Assembly: GCF_001894825.1 (NCBI RefSeq) | Contig: NZ_BCWY01000018.1 | Location: 1 to 64,000, forward strand | Source: Rhodococcus jostii NBRC 16295 | GTDB lineage: Bacteria > Actinomycetota > Actinomycetes > Mycobacteriales > Mycobacteriaceae | Direction: 5' to 3' | Length of the DNA: 64,000 nt | In this document: positions 44,209 through 52,533 of the stretch, in pieces | Layout: each line of letters starts with the position of its first letter | Numbering within the stretch: position 1 is the stretch's first letter | Translations under genes and position numbers: made by a program | Notes under the pieces: generated by a model | Database searches by the model: none | What the model was told of the DNA's origin: nothing | What the model saw: only the letters and a program-made list of their open reading frames with translations

Positions 44209-44326
44209 AGTGCCTCCCATGAGGGCCTGCAATGGAACCGCGGGGGCAGTTCCGGTGAACTTTCGATGTGTACGGACGCTACGCAGAATCCGGTTCGGGC
44301 GGTTAATACCTGTTTTACGTGAGGCG

Positions 44327-44341
44327 ATAACGAACGTCTAT
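44327..44341. promoter_or_regulatory. ATA-N9-TAT LysR-type site
   Basis: ATA, nine bases, TAT occurs once between pxpA and the LysR gene. This is the consensus for Nac and related LysR proteins and contains the general T-N11-A core. It lies about 120 bases from pxpA and 135 from the LysR start. Binding is inferred. Confidence 0.4.
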
Positions 44342-44475
44342 GGTGTTTGAACAGCGGCGATGCACAGACTCGAGAATTGGCACATGCACTTTGCTACAGC
44401 GGCGTTTCCGCTCGGCAATCTTGCCGAAACCGTCGCGTGCTCGAGCCGCCGCATCGTCAGAAAGGTAGATCGCTC

Positions 44476-45408
44476 GTGGATACCCGACGCTTGTTCTCAT
44501 TCGTCCGCATAGTCGATGCCGGAAGCATCACGCGGGCGGCAGACATACTGCACATCGCCCAGCCGGCACTGAGCCAGCAGATGACGGCGCTCGAGACCCA
44601 CTTCGGCCAGCAGTTGCTGATCCGGAGCAAGCAGGGAGTGGAGCCCACCGATGCGGGTCGCGCGCTGTACCGGCACGCGCAGGTAATCCTGCGGCAGGTG
44701 GAGAGCGCTCAAGCCGAGGTGAGCGTCGTCGGCCGCGAACTCGCGGGCGGGGTCTCCGTCGGCCTCGCGCCATACAGCACCGTCAGCTCCATCGCGTTGC
44801 CGCTGCTCACCGCCGTGCGGTCGCGATACCCCAGCATCCTTCTGCACATCAACGAGAATTTCGGCGGAGTGCTGAGCGAAGCCATGATGACGGGCCGGAT
44901 GGACATGGCACTGCTGTACGACACGGGCCCGATCAAGGGGGTCAACTTCGAGCGTCTCCTCACCGAGGAGCTGATGGTGGTCGCCCCGGCAGGCACCGGT
45001 CTGCCCGGGGACACCGGGACCGCCGTGGCCATCAAGGACCTCGCGGACCTCCCGCTGCTGTTGCCCGGCCCGATGCACACCATCCGCAAGGTGGTGGAGC
45101 AGGCCTACGAGCATGCCTTCGAGCATGCGCGGGTGGTCGGCGAGGTGGAATCGGTGACCCTGATGGCTCAGGCGGTCCGAAACGGTCTGGGCGCGACGGT
45201 ACTACCGTTCTCGGTTGCCCGCCGGATCATGAACGTGGAGAACCTGGAACTTCGCCGAATCGAACCGTCGATCGAAGTCCAGGTCTCCCTCGGAACACCC
45301 GCCAATCAGCCGCTCTCGGGACCTGCCGAGGCGGTACGCGAGGTGTTGCGCAGTGTCGTCGCCAACTACATCAGAACCAGTTCGGAAGCCGAACGAGGCC
45401 TTCAGTAA
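44476..45408 (+). CDS. LysR-family regulator (Nac-like), candidate regulator of the pxp operon
   Basis: 310 residues from GTG 44476, preceded by AAAGG. The N-terminal winged helix is RLFSFVRIVDAGSITRAADILHIAQPALSQQMTALE in the standard LysR form. The effector domain carries GVSVGLAPYSTVSSIALPLL and the late NGLGATVLPFSV typical of the Nac/CynR-like branch. It is divergent from pxpABC and the transporter, so activation by 5-oxoproline or nitrogen status is plausible. Its 3' end overlaps the convergent dehydrogenase by 7 bases. Confidence 0.9.
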   Translation: MDTRRLFSFVRIVDAGSITRAADILHIAQPALSQQMTALETHFGQQLLIRSKQGVEPTDAGRALYRHAQVILRQVESAQAEVSVVGRELAGGVSVGLAPYSTVSSIALPLLTAVRSRYPSILLHINENFGGVLSEAMMTGRMDMALLYDTGPIKGVNFERLLTEELMVVAPAGTGLPGDTGTAVAIKDLADLPLLLPGPMHTIRKVVEQAYEHAFEHARVVGEVESVTLMAQAVRNGLGATVLPFSVARRIMNVENLELRRIEPSIEVQVSLGTPANQPLSGPAEAVREVLRSVVANYIRTSSEAERGLQ

Positions 45409-46328
45409 CCCCGGCTCGGGTCGATCGGCGCCATCAAAGGCGCTCCGGCAGCGAAGCGTTCGACGTTGGACGCGACGTGATCGGCAAGCAGCCGCGTCAG
45501 TCCGGTCGCGGGATTCGCGACGTGCGGCGTGATGATGGCGTTCGGCAGGGTCCAGAGCGGATGTCCGTCGGGAAGGGGTTCGGGATCGGCGACGTCGAGT
45601 GCGGCCCCGCCGATCGACCCCGCCCGCAGCGCGTCGACGAGCCCCGCGGTGTCGATCAGCGAACCACGGGCCACGTTGACGATCCACGCCGTCGATCTCA
45701 TCTGCGCGAGCGCGCCCTCGTCGACAATGTGAGCGGTCGCCGCCGTCGCCGGCGCGGCGATGACGAAATGGTCTGCTCTGGACCAGATTTCCGTTGTCCG
45801 ATCGGAAGGCAGCGTCTCGACTGCACCCGGGACCGGGGTTCCCGACCGGGTCACGGCGAGAGTGCGCGCCCCGAACGCGGTGAGGAGCGGGATCATCGCG
45901 CGACCGATGCCGCCGCAGCCGACGATCGCGACCGTCGCACCACGCAGCGTGCCCACCTGCGGGTCGAATTCGGTCTTGCGCCACGACGTCGCGCGCACCT
46001 GCCCGGGCAGGGAACGGACGCCGGCCAGGAGCAGCAGGAGTGCGTGTTCCGCGACGTTGCCCGCGTAAGCCCCTGCAGCAGATGTCCATACCCGGTCGGA
46101 GTCGACGATTCCCGCGGAGATCCACGGCTCCACCCCGGCAGAGGGCAACTGCACCCAGCGCACGGAGTCCGGGAGCTGCCCGGGGAACGTGTCCGGCCCC
46201 TGCGCCCACACGACGGCCTCCGCGTCGTCCAACGGAACGAGAGTTCCGCCGCCCCTCTCGATTCCCCGTGTCAGGGCCGCGTCAGGGTTCGGTCCGAGGT
46301 GGATGCGGGGCGTTGCGGTGTTCGGCAT
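45402..46328 (-). CDS. D-2-hydroxyacid dehydrogenase-family protein
   Basis: 308 residues. The Rossmann motif is VAIVGCGGIGRAMIPLL. Catalytic residues are Arg in NVARGSLID, Glu in ADPEPLPDGHPLW and His in ITPHVANP. Family members reduce glyoxylate, hydroxypyruvate or 2-ketogluconate. It is the third gene of a unit with gluconokinase and an SDR like gluconate 5-dehydrogenase, so reduction of a keto-gluconate is a fair guess. Confidence 0.86.
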   Translation of the reverse strand: MPNTATPRIHLGPNPDAALTRGIERGGGTLVPLDDAEAVVWAQGPDTFPGQLPDSVRWVQLPSAGVEPWISAGIVDSDRVWTSAAGAYAGNVAEHALLLLLAGVRSLPGQVRATSWRKTEFDPQVGTLRGATVAIVGCGGIGRAMIPLLTAFGARTLAVTRSGTPVPGAVETLPSDRTTEIWSRADHFVIAAPATAATAHIVDEGALAQMRSTAWIVNVARGSLIDTAGLVDALRAGSIGGAALDVADPEPLPDGHPLWTLPNAIITPHVANPATGLTRLLADHVASNVERFAAGAPLMAPIDPSRGY

Positions 46329-46355
46329 CAGGCACTTTCGATGGTGGTGAATGGG

Positions 46356-47129
46356 TCAGACTACGGCGGTCAGTCCGCCGTCGACGTAGAGTATCTGGCC
46401 GTTGACGAAATCCGACGCAGGCGAGGCGAGGAAAAGGAGGGCGCCTACGAGTTCGTCGGTACGCCCCCACCGTCCGGCCGGGGTGCGCTTCGTGAGCCAC
46501 GCACTGAATTCGGCATCGTTCACGAGCGCTTCGGTCAGCTGCGTGTCGAAGTAGCCGGGTGCGATGGCGTTGGCCTGTAGCCCCAATGGCGCCCAGTCGG
46601 CGCACATTCCACGTGTGAGCATCTTCAGACCGCCCTTGCTCGCGGCATACGGGGCGATGCCCGTCCGGCCGAGTTCACTTTGGACGGAGCAGATGTTGAC
46701 GATCTTCCCGTGCCCGCGATCGACCATCGCTCGCGCGAACTCGCGGCCCACGTAGAACGCACTGGTCAGATTGGTCTCGAGCACCCGCCGGAAATCGTCG
46801 TCGCCGAACTCCAGCAGCGGGCTGCGGTGTTGCACGCCGGTGTTGTTCACGACGATCTCGACGGGACCGATCTCGTTCTCGACCCGCAGCGCCGCGGCGG
46901 CGACCTCCTCGGGCGCGGTCACGTCGAATGCGCAGGTGTGAACTGTCGCGCCGGTGGTGTTCACGATCTCGTCCCGGCTGCGGTCGAGTGCCTCGACGTC
47001 GCGGCCGTTGAGCACGACCTCCGCACCCGCCTCGGCAAGGCCGTGGGCGAGGGCGAATCCGATTCCCCGACTCGACCCGGTGACGAGAGCAACCTTGCCC
47101 TCGACGTCGAAGCTCTGATGCGCACTCAC
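46356..47129 (-). CDS. SDR, gluconate 5-dehydrogenase-like (IdnO type)
   Basis: 257 residues: nucleotide motif VTGSSRGIGFALAHGLAEAGAEV, NNTGVQHRSPLLEF, Ser in NICSVQSELGR, Tyr-Lys in YAASKGGLKML, then GYFDTQLTEAL and the C-terminal VNGQILYVDGG. The QHR stretch and GYF.T are typical of IdnO/gluconate 5-dehydrogenases, which reduce 5-keto-D-gluconate to D-gluconate. The GTG start overlaps the gluconokinase stop (GTGA), with AAGG upstream, coupling it to gntK. Confidence 0.87.
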   Translation of the reverse strand: MSAHQSFDVEGKVALVTGSSRGIGFALAHGLAEAGAEVVLNGRDVEALDRSRDEIVNTTGATVHTCAFDVTAPEEVAAAALRVENEIGPVEIVVNNTGVQHRSPLLEFGDDDFRRVLETNLTSAFYVGREFARAMVDRGHGKIVNICSVQSELGRTGIAPYAASKGGLKMLTRGMCADWAPLGLQANAIAPGYFDTQLTEALVNDAEFSAWLTKRTPAGRWGRTDELVGALLFLASPASDFVNGQILYVDGGLTAVV

Positions 47130-47656
47130 TGTGCAACCTTTCGTTCTTCGTCGAGGAAGTCTGCGACGACTCGGACGATGTCCTCGGGTGTCGGATCGAT
47201 GGACAGCACCATCCCTGCTTCGTCGGCAGCGAGCGGTTCCAGCGCGGCGAACTGCGAGTCGAGCAGCGACGGCGGCATGAAGTGTCCGCCCCGCTCCGCC
47301 AACCGGTGTCCGATTACTACACGCGAACCGTCCAGGTGAACGAACAGTACCGGTGTGCTCACTCCGCGAATGATCTCCCGATATCTGCGTTTCAGAGCGG
47401 AACACGCAATCACGGCATTCCGTTCGTCCGCGGATTGCGTCTGCAGCCAGTCCCGCACAGCTTCCAGCCACGGTTCACGATCCTCGTCGGTCAACGGCTT
47501 GCCGGCCGACATCTTCTCGATGTTCGCCGGCGGATGCAGATCGTCGGCATCGAGGAACGTCGCGGACAACAGTTCCGAAAGCTTCCGGCCGACCGTCGTC
47601 TTTCCACAGCCGGTCACGCCCATCACGACGATGTGAGTCGGGTGATCGCCACTCAT
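47126..47656 (-). CDS. gntK: Gluconokinase
   Basis: 176 residues, the usual GntK/IdnK size. The P-loop is MGVTGCGKTTVG; then come FLDADDLHPPANIEKMSAGKPLTDEDREPWL and CSALKRRYREIIRG, the family hallmarks, and the later RAERGGHFMPPSLLDSQ-type segment (here AERGGHFMPP). It phosphorylates D-gluconate to 6-phosphogluconate for the pentose-phosphate or Entner-Doudoroff route. The start at 47656 has GGACAGGA upstream. First gene of the gntK-SDR-dehydrogenase unit. Confidence 0.92.
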   Translation of the reverse strand: MSGDHPTHIVVMGVTGCGKTTVGRKLSELLSATFLDADDLHPPANIEKMSAGKPLTDEDREPWLEAVRDWLQTQSADERNAVIACSALKRRYREIIRGVSTPVLFVHLDGSRVVIGHRLAERGGHFMPPSLLDSQFAALEPLAADEAGMVLSIDPTPEDIVRVVADFLDEERKVAQ

Positions 47657-47782
47657 GATCTGGTCCTGTCCGCCGGAGTAGTGAAGTGCAGATCGAACAT
47701 GCCGGACCGGGGCACGCGTTGGCAATGCTGCGGGGGATACGGGTTGACGTTGCCGTCATACCGAAGCGCGAGGGATGCGGTA

Positions 47783-50005
47783 CTAGCGGCCCACGAGTTT
47801 GATCGCCGCCGCCTCGATGGTGTCCTCGGAAAGCAGGACCTCGAGCGCGGCGTCGCCGAGCGGGATGAAGCTGTCGTCGCTGGTCACGCGCGCGACGGAT
47901 CCGGAAAAACCCTCGTCGACCAGTGCGGCGACGACACCTTCGGAGACACCGCCGGATCTGCGGGTCTCGTCGACGACGAGAACCCTGCCGGTGGCCTTCG
48001 CTTCACGCAGGACGTCCCGCACGGGTAGCGGTGCGAGCCACCGCATGTCCACCACTCGTACAGCGATGTGCGCCTCTTCCAACCGGCGCGCGACGCGCAG
48101 ACTCATCCGCACGCCGTTGCCGAACGTGACGATGGTCAGATCGGTTCCCTCACCGTAGGTGCGTGCCGACCCGATCGGCACGTGGTTCGACGGAAGCCGC
48201 GCCGGATCCGGATATGGCGACAGCCACTGTTCGTCGCCGTCCTCGTAGAGATCTCTGGTGTGGTACAACGCAATCGGCTCGAGATACACGCACAGCGCAC
48301 CCGCGGTGCGCGCCGCCGCGGCGCACGTGAGCATCATGGCCGCGGCATCGTCGGGACGCGCGGGCGACGCGACGACGATGCCGGGGAGGTCGCGCAGTGC
48401 GGCGACGGCGTTGTCGTTGTGGAAATGCCCGCCGAACCCCTTCTGATACCCGTATCCGGCGACCCGCACCACCATCGGATTGCGGTACTGGCGGTCGGAG
48501 AAGAACTGCAACGTCGCGCCTTCCCCTCGGATCTGGTCGGCGGCATTGTGCAGATACGCCAGGTACTGGATCTCCGGGATGGGCAGCAGGCCCGACACCC
48601 CCGCTCCCAGCGCGAGTCCCAGGATCGCCTGCTCGTCGAGGAGCGTGTCGAACACGCGCGCCGACCCGGCCTTCTTCATCAGACCCCGGGTCACGCCGTA
48701 CACCCCGCCCTTGCGGGCGACGTCCTCACCGAACACCAGCGCCTCGGGGTATCGGGCGAGCACGTCGAGCAGTGCCCGGTTGATTGCGAGACCGAGGGTC
48801 AGCCTGCCCTCCTGCTCCGGGAGCGGGGATCCGATCACCTGCGCACGACGGGCCGGATCGACGCGCTCCGGCGCGGCCGCGGCGGCCTCCTCGGTGCTGT
48901 CGGTGAGGGGCTTCATCACCGCTGCGGGACTGTCCAGCTGAGGTAATCCGCTGACCTGCTCGGCCAGTTCGAGGACCTCGGCGCGCGTGTTCTCGTACCG
49001 GTCGAGCACCTCCTGCGGGGTGAGGTGCCCGCCGGCGACGAGCAGTTTCGCGGTGCACAGCAGCGGGTCGCGGTCGAAGTCGGCGACGATCTCGGCGGAC
49101 GTCCGATACGCGGACTCGACGTCCGATCCGGCATGACCCATCAATCGGACCGTGCGCAGGTGCAGGAACGCGGGCTTTCGGTGCCTGCGGACCCAGTCGG
49201 CGGCATGCTTCGCCGTCGCGTACGCGGCCGGCAGATCGGAGCCGTCCGCCTCGAAGTACTCGAGTCCCGCCCGGTCACCGAAGTTCGCGGCGATCCAGCC
49301 CTTCGGTGTCTTGGTGCTGATCCCGATCCCGTTGTCCTCGCACACCAGCAGCAGCGGCAACGGCAACGCCTGGTAGGCGGCGTGCACCGCGGTGTTGATC
49401 GCACCGACGGCGGTGGAGTGGTTCGCGGACGCGTCCCCGAAGCTGCACACGGCGACCGCGTCGGCCGGCCAAGCCGAGTCGACGTGCAACTTCTCCGAAC
49501 GGGCGATCGAGAAGGCGACACCGACAGCCCGTGGGAGATGCGAAGCGATGGTGGAGGTTTGGGGAATGATGTTGAGGTCGTGGCGACCGAACACCTTGTG
49601 ACGGCCACCCGATATCGGCTCCTCCGTCGCCGCCACGAGCCCGAGGAGGACGTCGCGCACCGGATCACTGCCGTCCACCTGCTGCGCCCGCGCCAGGAAG
49701 AAACCACCGGAACGGTAGTGCAGCAGAGCGGGATCGGTAGGTCGCAGCGCGGCCGCGACCGCCGCGTTGCCCTCGTGCCCCGAGGAGCCGATCGTGTAGA
49801 AACCCTTCCCCCGCGACCGCAACCAGCGGGCCGCCAGATCGAGATGCCTGCTGCCGACCTGGGCGTCGAAGAGGTCCAGGGCGCCCTGCACCGACAACGG
49901 CGACGGCAGCTGGATCGGGTCGTCCGGGCGCCGTCCGGGGCGGCGTTCACCGGGCACCAGCTCCGACACCACGGAGGTGAAATAGTCGTCGATCTGTTCG
50001 GCCAT
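47783..50005 (-). CDS. Fused E1 alpha-beta of a branched-chain-type 2-oxoacid dehydrogenase
   Basis: 740 residues. The first ~380 are the alpha part with the thiamine-diphosphate motif CSFGDASANHSTAVGAINTA...CEDNGIGIS and phosphoserine-loop-like HAGSDVESAYR. From about residue 400 the beta part follows: GLAINRALLDVLARYPEALVFGEDVARKGGVYGVTRGL, then FSDRQYRNPMVVRVAGYG. Alpha and beta are normally separate chains. The enzyme decarboxylates a 2-oxoacid and passes the acyl group to an E2. No E2 or E3 gene is nearby, so it must borrow them or act differently. Function beyond the E1 reaction is inferred. Confidence 0.87.
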   Translation of the reverse strand: MAEQIDDYFTSVVSELVPGERRPGRRPDDPIQLPSPLSVQGALDLFDAQVGSRHLDLAARWLRSRGKGFYTIGSSGHEGNAAVAAALRPTDPALLHYRSGGFFLARAQQVDGSDPVRDVLLGLVAATEEPISGGRHKVFGRHDLNIIPQTSTIASHLPRAVGVAFSIARSEKLHVDSAWPADAVAVCSFGDASANHSTAVGAINTAVHAAYQALPLPLLLVCEDNGIGISTKTPKGWIAANFGDRAGLEYFEADGSDLPAAYATAKHAADWVRRHRKPAFLHLRTVRLMGHAGSDVESAYRTSAEIVADFDRDPLLCTAKLLVAGGHLTPQEVLDRYENTRAEVLELAEQVSGLPQLDSPAAVMKPLTDSTEEAAAAAPERVDPARRAQVIGSPLPEQEGRLTLGLAINRALLDVLARYPEALVFGEDVARKGGVYGVTRGLMKKAGSARVFDTLLDEQAILGLALGAGVSGLLPIPEIQYLAYLHNAADQIRGEGATLQFFSDRQYRNPMVVRVAGYGYQKGFGGHFHNDNAVAALRDLPGIVVASPARPDDAAAMMLTCAAAARTAGALCVYLEPIALYHTRDLYEDGDEQWLSPYPDPARLPSNHVPIGSARTYGEGTDLTIVTFGNGVRMSLRVARRLEEAHIAVRVVDMRWLAPLPVRDVLREAKATGRVLVVDETRRSGGVSEGVVAALVDEGFSGSVARVTSDDSFIPLGDAALEVLLSEDTIEAAAIKLVGR

Positions 50006-50329
50006 TCCTAGATCATCCTGTGGCGCCGATCAGCGGGCAAGAGTCACAGGATCAGAGTCTCGATGTCTCACCGTAAGGTCGACTGTTCCTCGCGCCGGGC
50101 CGTGACCGTCACCATGACGAATACTGGGGTCACGGGCACCCCGGCGGGCCCCGAAGTCAGCAGGCAAGCCCTGGACCAGCTATTTTCATCATTAAGCAGA
50201 ACTTGCCCTGAGGGTCACCAGGTCGGTCGCTCCAGCACTTTCAGTCGTCCGCCCGGTCGTGCATGGTTGACGCATCGGTGACCACGCGCAGGCTACGGGA
50301 AAGGGATCACGGTGGATAGTTCGAGACGT
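50006..50329. other. Intergenic region, no gene seen
   Basis: 324 bases between the start of the fused E1 gene and the stop of the LysR gene. One 72-codon frame (50063-50281) has no ribosome site or coherent protein pattern. An A/T-richer patch near 50180-50195 (TATTTTCATCATTAAGC) may belong to the E1 promoter. No clear terminator is visible. Confidence 0.45.
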
Positions 50330-51253
50330 TCAGAGCGCCGCCACGGTGACGTACCGACCCCAATCGTGCGTGGTCACCGTTTCCACGAAGGAGTCCACGA
50401 CCACCGGTATCAGCGGGTTGCTGGGGTTCCGACGGTGAACCAACGCGACCGTGCGGCGCGCCCAGGGCGAGTGCAGCGGCACGATGGACACAGTCGGGTG
50501 GTCGAGGATTCCCAATGCGGGGACGATCGCCACTCCGAGTCCGGCACCGACGAATTCCGTGACGAGATCGTAGTATTCGGTTCTGAGGTTGAGCTCGGGG
50601 ACGAATCCCATATCCGCACAGATTCGGTACATCGTCAGCTCACCGGCTGTGCCGGCGCCGCTCGAGATCCACTGCAACGTGCTGGCACGCTCGATATCCG
50701 TCGCCTCACGGATTCCCTCATCGGAGGGGCTCAGGAATACCAGATCCTCTACGATCAACGGCTTTTCGACCACTGCATCGGACCATCGCTGCTGCAGCGC
50801 CGCGTACTCGTAGGTGAACGCGATGTCGAGTTCGCCGGATTCGACCATGGGCACGGTATCCTTCGGCTCGCCGATCCTGAGAGACACCTCAACTGCCGGA
50901 TGAGTCTCCCGCAAGTTCGACAACGCCGTCGGCAGAATACGTGCACCCGCGGTCGGGAAGCATCCGACGCGGAGCCGACCGGTACGCCCGGTGGCGATTC
51001 CCCGCACGTCGGCGTCGAGTTCGTAGAGCTCGGCCAGAACGCCCCGAGCGCGTTCGGTCAGCATTCTCGCCATCTCGGTGATCTTGACCCCACGCGCCTC
51101 ACGATCGAAAAGACGCATACCGGAAGCTCTTTCGAGCGCTTCCATTTGCTGCGACACCGCCGAGGCCGTGTATCCGAGCTCGCGAGCCGCCGCCGCGAAC
51201 GATCCGGTCTCGGTCACCACTTCGAGTGTCCGCAGATGAACTGGGTTGAGCAT
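50330..51253 (-). CDS. LysR-family regulator (ArgP/CysB-like layout)
   Basis: 307 residues. The N-terminal helix-turn-helix is RTLEVVTETGSFAAAARELGYTASAVSQQMEALE; the effector domain contains RLRVGCFPTAGARILPTAL and GAGLGVAIVPALGILDHP. It is divergent from the amino-acid dehydrogenase and HglS genes, 100 bases away, and probably controls them in response to lysine, aminoadipate or 2-oxoadipate. That assignment rests on position only. Confidence 0.9.
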   Translation of the reverse strand: MLNPVHLRTLEVVTETGSFAAAARELGYTASAVSQQMEALERASGMRLFDREARGVKITEMARMLTERARGVLAELYELDADVRGIATGRTGRLRVGCFPTAGARILPTALSNLRETHPAVEVSLRIGEPKDTVPMVESGELDIAFTYEYAALQQRWSDAVVEKPLIVEDLVFLSPSDEGIREATDIERASTLQWISSGAGTAGELTMYRICADMGFVPELNLRTEYYDLVTEFVGAGLGVAIVPALGILDHPTVSIVPLHSPWARRTVALVHRRNPSNPLIPVVVDSFVETVTTHDWGRYVTVAAL

Positions 51254-51353
51254 GTCGCGTCATCCTTCGAGTCGAGAACAGATGTCCACGATATCGCCGT
51301 CGGCCGGAACCGGTCGACGGTCAAACACTACGCAGCACAGGAGCACACCGATC

Positions 51354-52505
51354 ATGACCGACCTACTCTCTGAGATCGACGACTGGGGTCCCGAGAAGGT
51401 GGTGGTCGTTTCCGACCGCCGCTCGGGCATGAAAGGCGTGCTCGTCATCGACAACACGGCCCGGGGAATCGGGAAGGGCGGAACGCGGATGAGCCCTACC
51501 GTCACCGTCGGCGAGATCGCACGCCTCGCACGGGTGATGACGTGGAAATGGGCGGGTGTCGACATGTTCCACGGCGGAGCGAAAGCGGGAATCGCCGGTG
51601 ATCCGAATGCAGCGAACAAGGAGGAGATCCTCCGGGCCTTTGCCCGCAAGCTGTCCAACGAAGTACCACGCGAGTACGTCCTCGGGCTCGACATGGGACT
51701 CACCGAGAACGACGCGGCCATCTTCCAGGACGAACTCGGCGACCGTGGCGCGGCGGTCGGCAGCCCGCACGAACTCGGCGGTGTTCCGTACGATCAGCTC
51801 GGCGTGACCGGCTTCGGCGTCGCCGAGTCCGCTCAGGTCGCCGCGGAACGGCGGGGCATCGACCTCGGCACCGCACGGATCTCCATCCAAGGCTTCGGCG
51901 CTGTGGGTTCCGCCGCGGCAGAACGCTTCGCCGCGTTCGGATCCACGATCGTGGCCGTGTCGACGTCAGCGGGCGCCCTTCACGACCCGAATGGCCTCGA
52001 TGTTGCTCTGCTGCTGAAGCTGAAAGCCGATTTCGGTGATCACCTGGTCGAGCACTATCCGGGTGCGACCGTCCTGCCCGCAGGGCGTGAGATCTTCGTG
52101 GACTGCGACGTCCTGGTCCCTGCCGCCTTGCAGGACGTCATCGACGAACAGGCCGCCCGCGAGGTCAAGGCCAGGTTGGTCGTCGAAGGTGCCAACCTGC
52201 CTGCCAGCCCGCAGGCGCTGAAGGTGTTTGCGCGCAACGACGTACTGGTCGTTCCGGATTTCGTCGCCAACGCCGGAGGAATCGTGGCGGCCGGTGTCGC
52301 CATGGAGGCCCGCTACTCCCCGTTCCGTCCGGAAGGAAAGGCCGTACTCGACCTCGTCTCCCAGCGCCTCCGGGCCAATACCAGCGAGGTCCTCGACGAG
52401 GTCGCGGCGCACGGCGCCCTGCCACACGATGCCGCTCGTCGTATCGCCCAGTCGAGAGTGCGTGCCGCGATGGTGGCGCGAGGTCAGATCCGCGCGAACG
52501 CATAA
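51354..52505 (+). CDS. Glu/Leu/Phe/Val-type amino-acid dehydrogenase, candidate 2-aminoadipate dehydrogenase
   Basis: 383 residues, closer in length to leucine/phenylalanine dehydrogenases than to hexameric GDH. Motifs: GIGKGGTRMSPTVTVGEIARLARVMTWKWAGVDMFHGGAKAGI, with the conserved Lys residues, DMGLTENDAAIFQDEL, and the Rossmann motif IQGFGAVGSAAAERF. It oxidatively deaminates an amino acid to its 2-oxoacid with NAD(P). It is 28 bases upstream of the HglS-type gene in one operon, so 2-aminoadipate to 2-oxoadipate is the obvious candidate reaction. This specificity is inferred. The start at 51354 has AGGAG 9-10 bases upstream. Confidence 0.88.
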   Translation: MTDLLSEIDDWGPEKVVVVSDRRSGMKGVLVIDNTARGIGKGGTRMSPTVTVGEIARLARVMTWKWAGVDMFHGGAKAGIAGDPNAANKEEILRAFARKLSNEVPREYVLGLDMGLTENDAAIFQDELGDRGAAVGSPHELGGVPYDQLGVTGFGVAESAQVAAERRGIDLGTARISIQGFGAVGSAAAERFAAFGSTIVAVSTSAGALHDPNGLDVALLLKLKADFGDHLVEHYPGATVLPAGREIFVDCDVLVPAALQDVIDEQAAREVKARLVVEGANLPASPQALKVFARNDVLVVPDFVANAGGIVAAGVAMEARYSPFRPEGKAVLDLVSQRLRANTSEVLDEVAAHGALPHDAARRIAQSRVRAAMVARGQIRANA

Positions 52506-52533
52506 CCGGGACATCGATCGGAGCATGAGAAGT

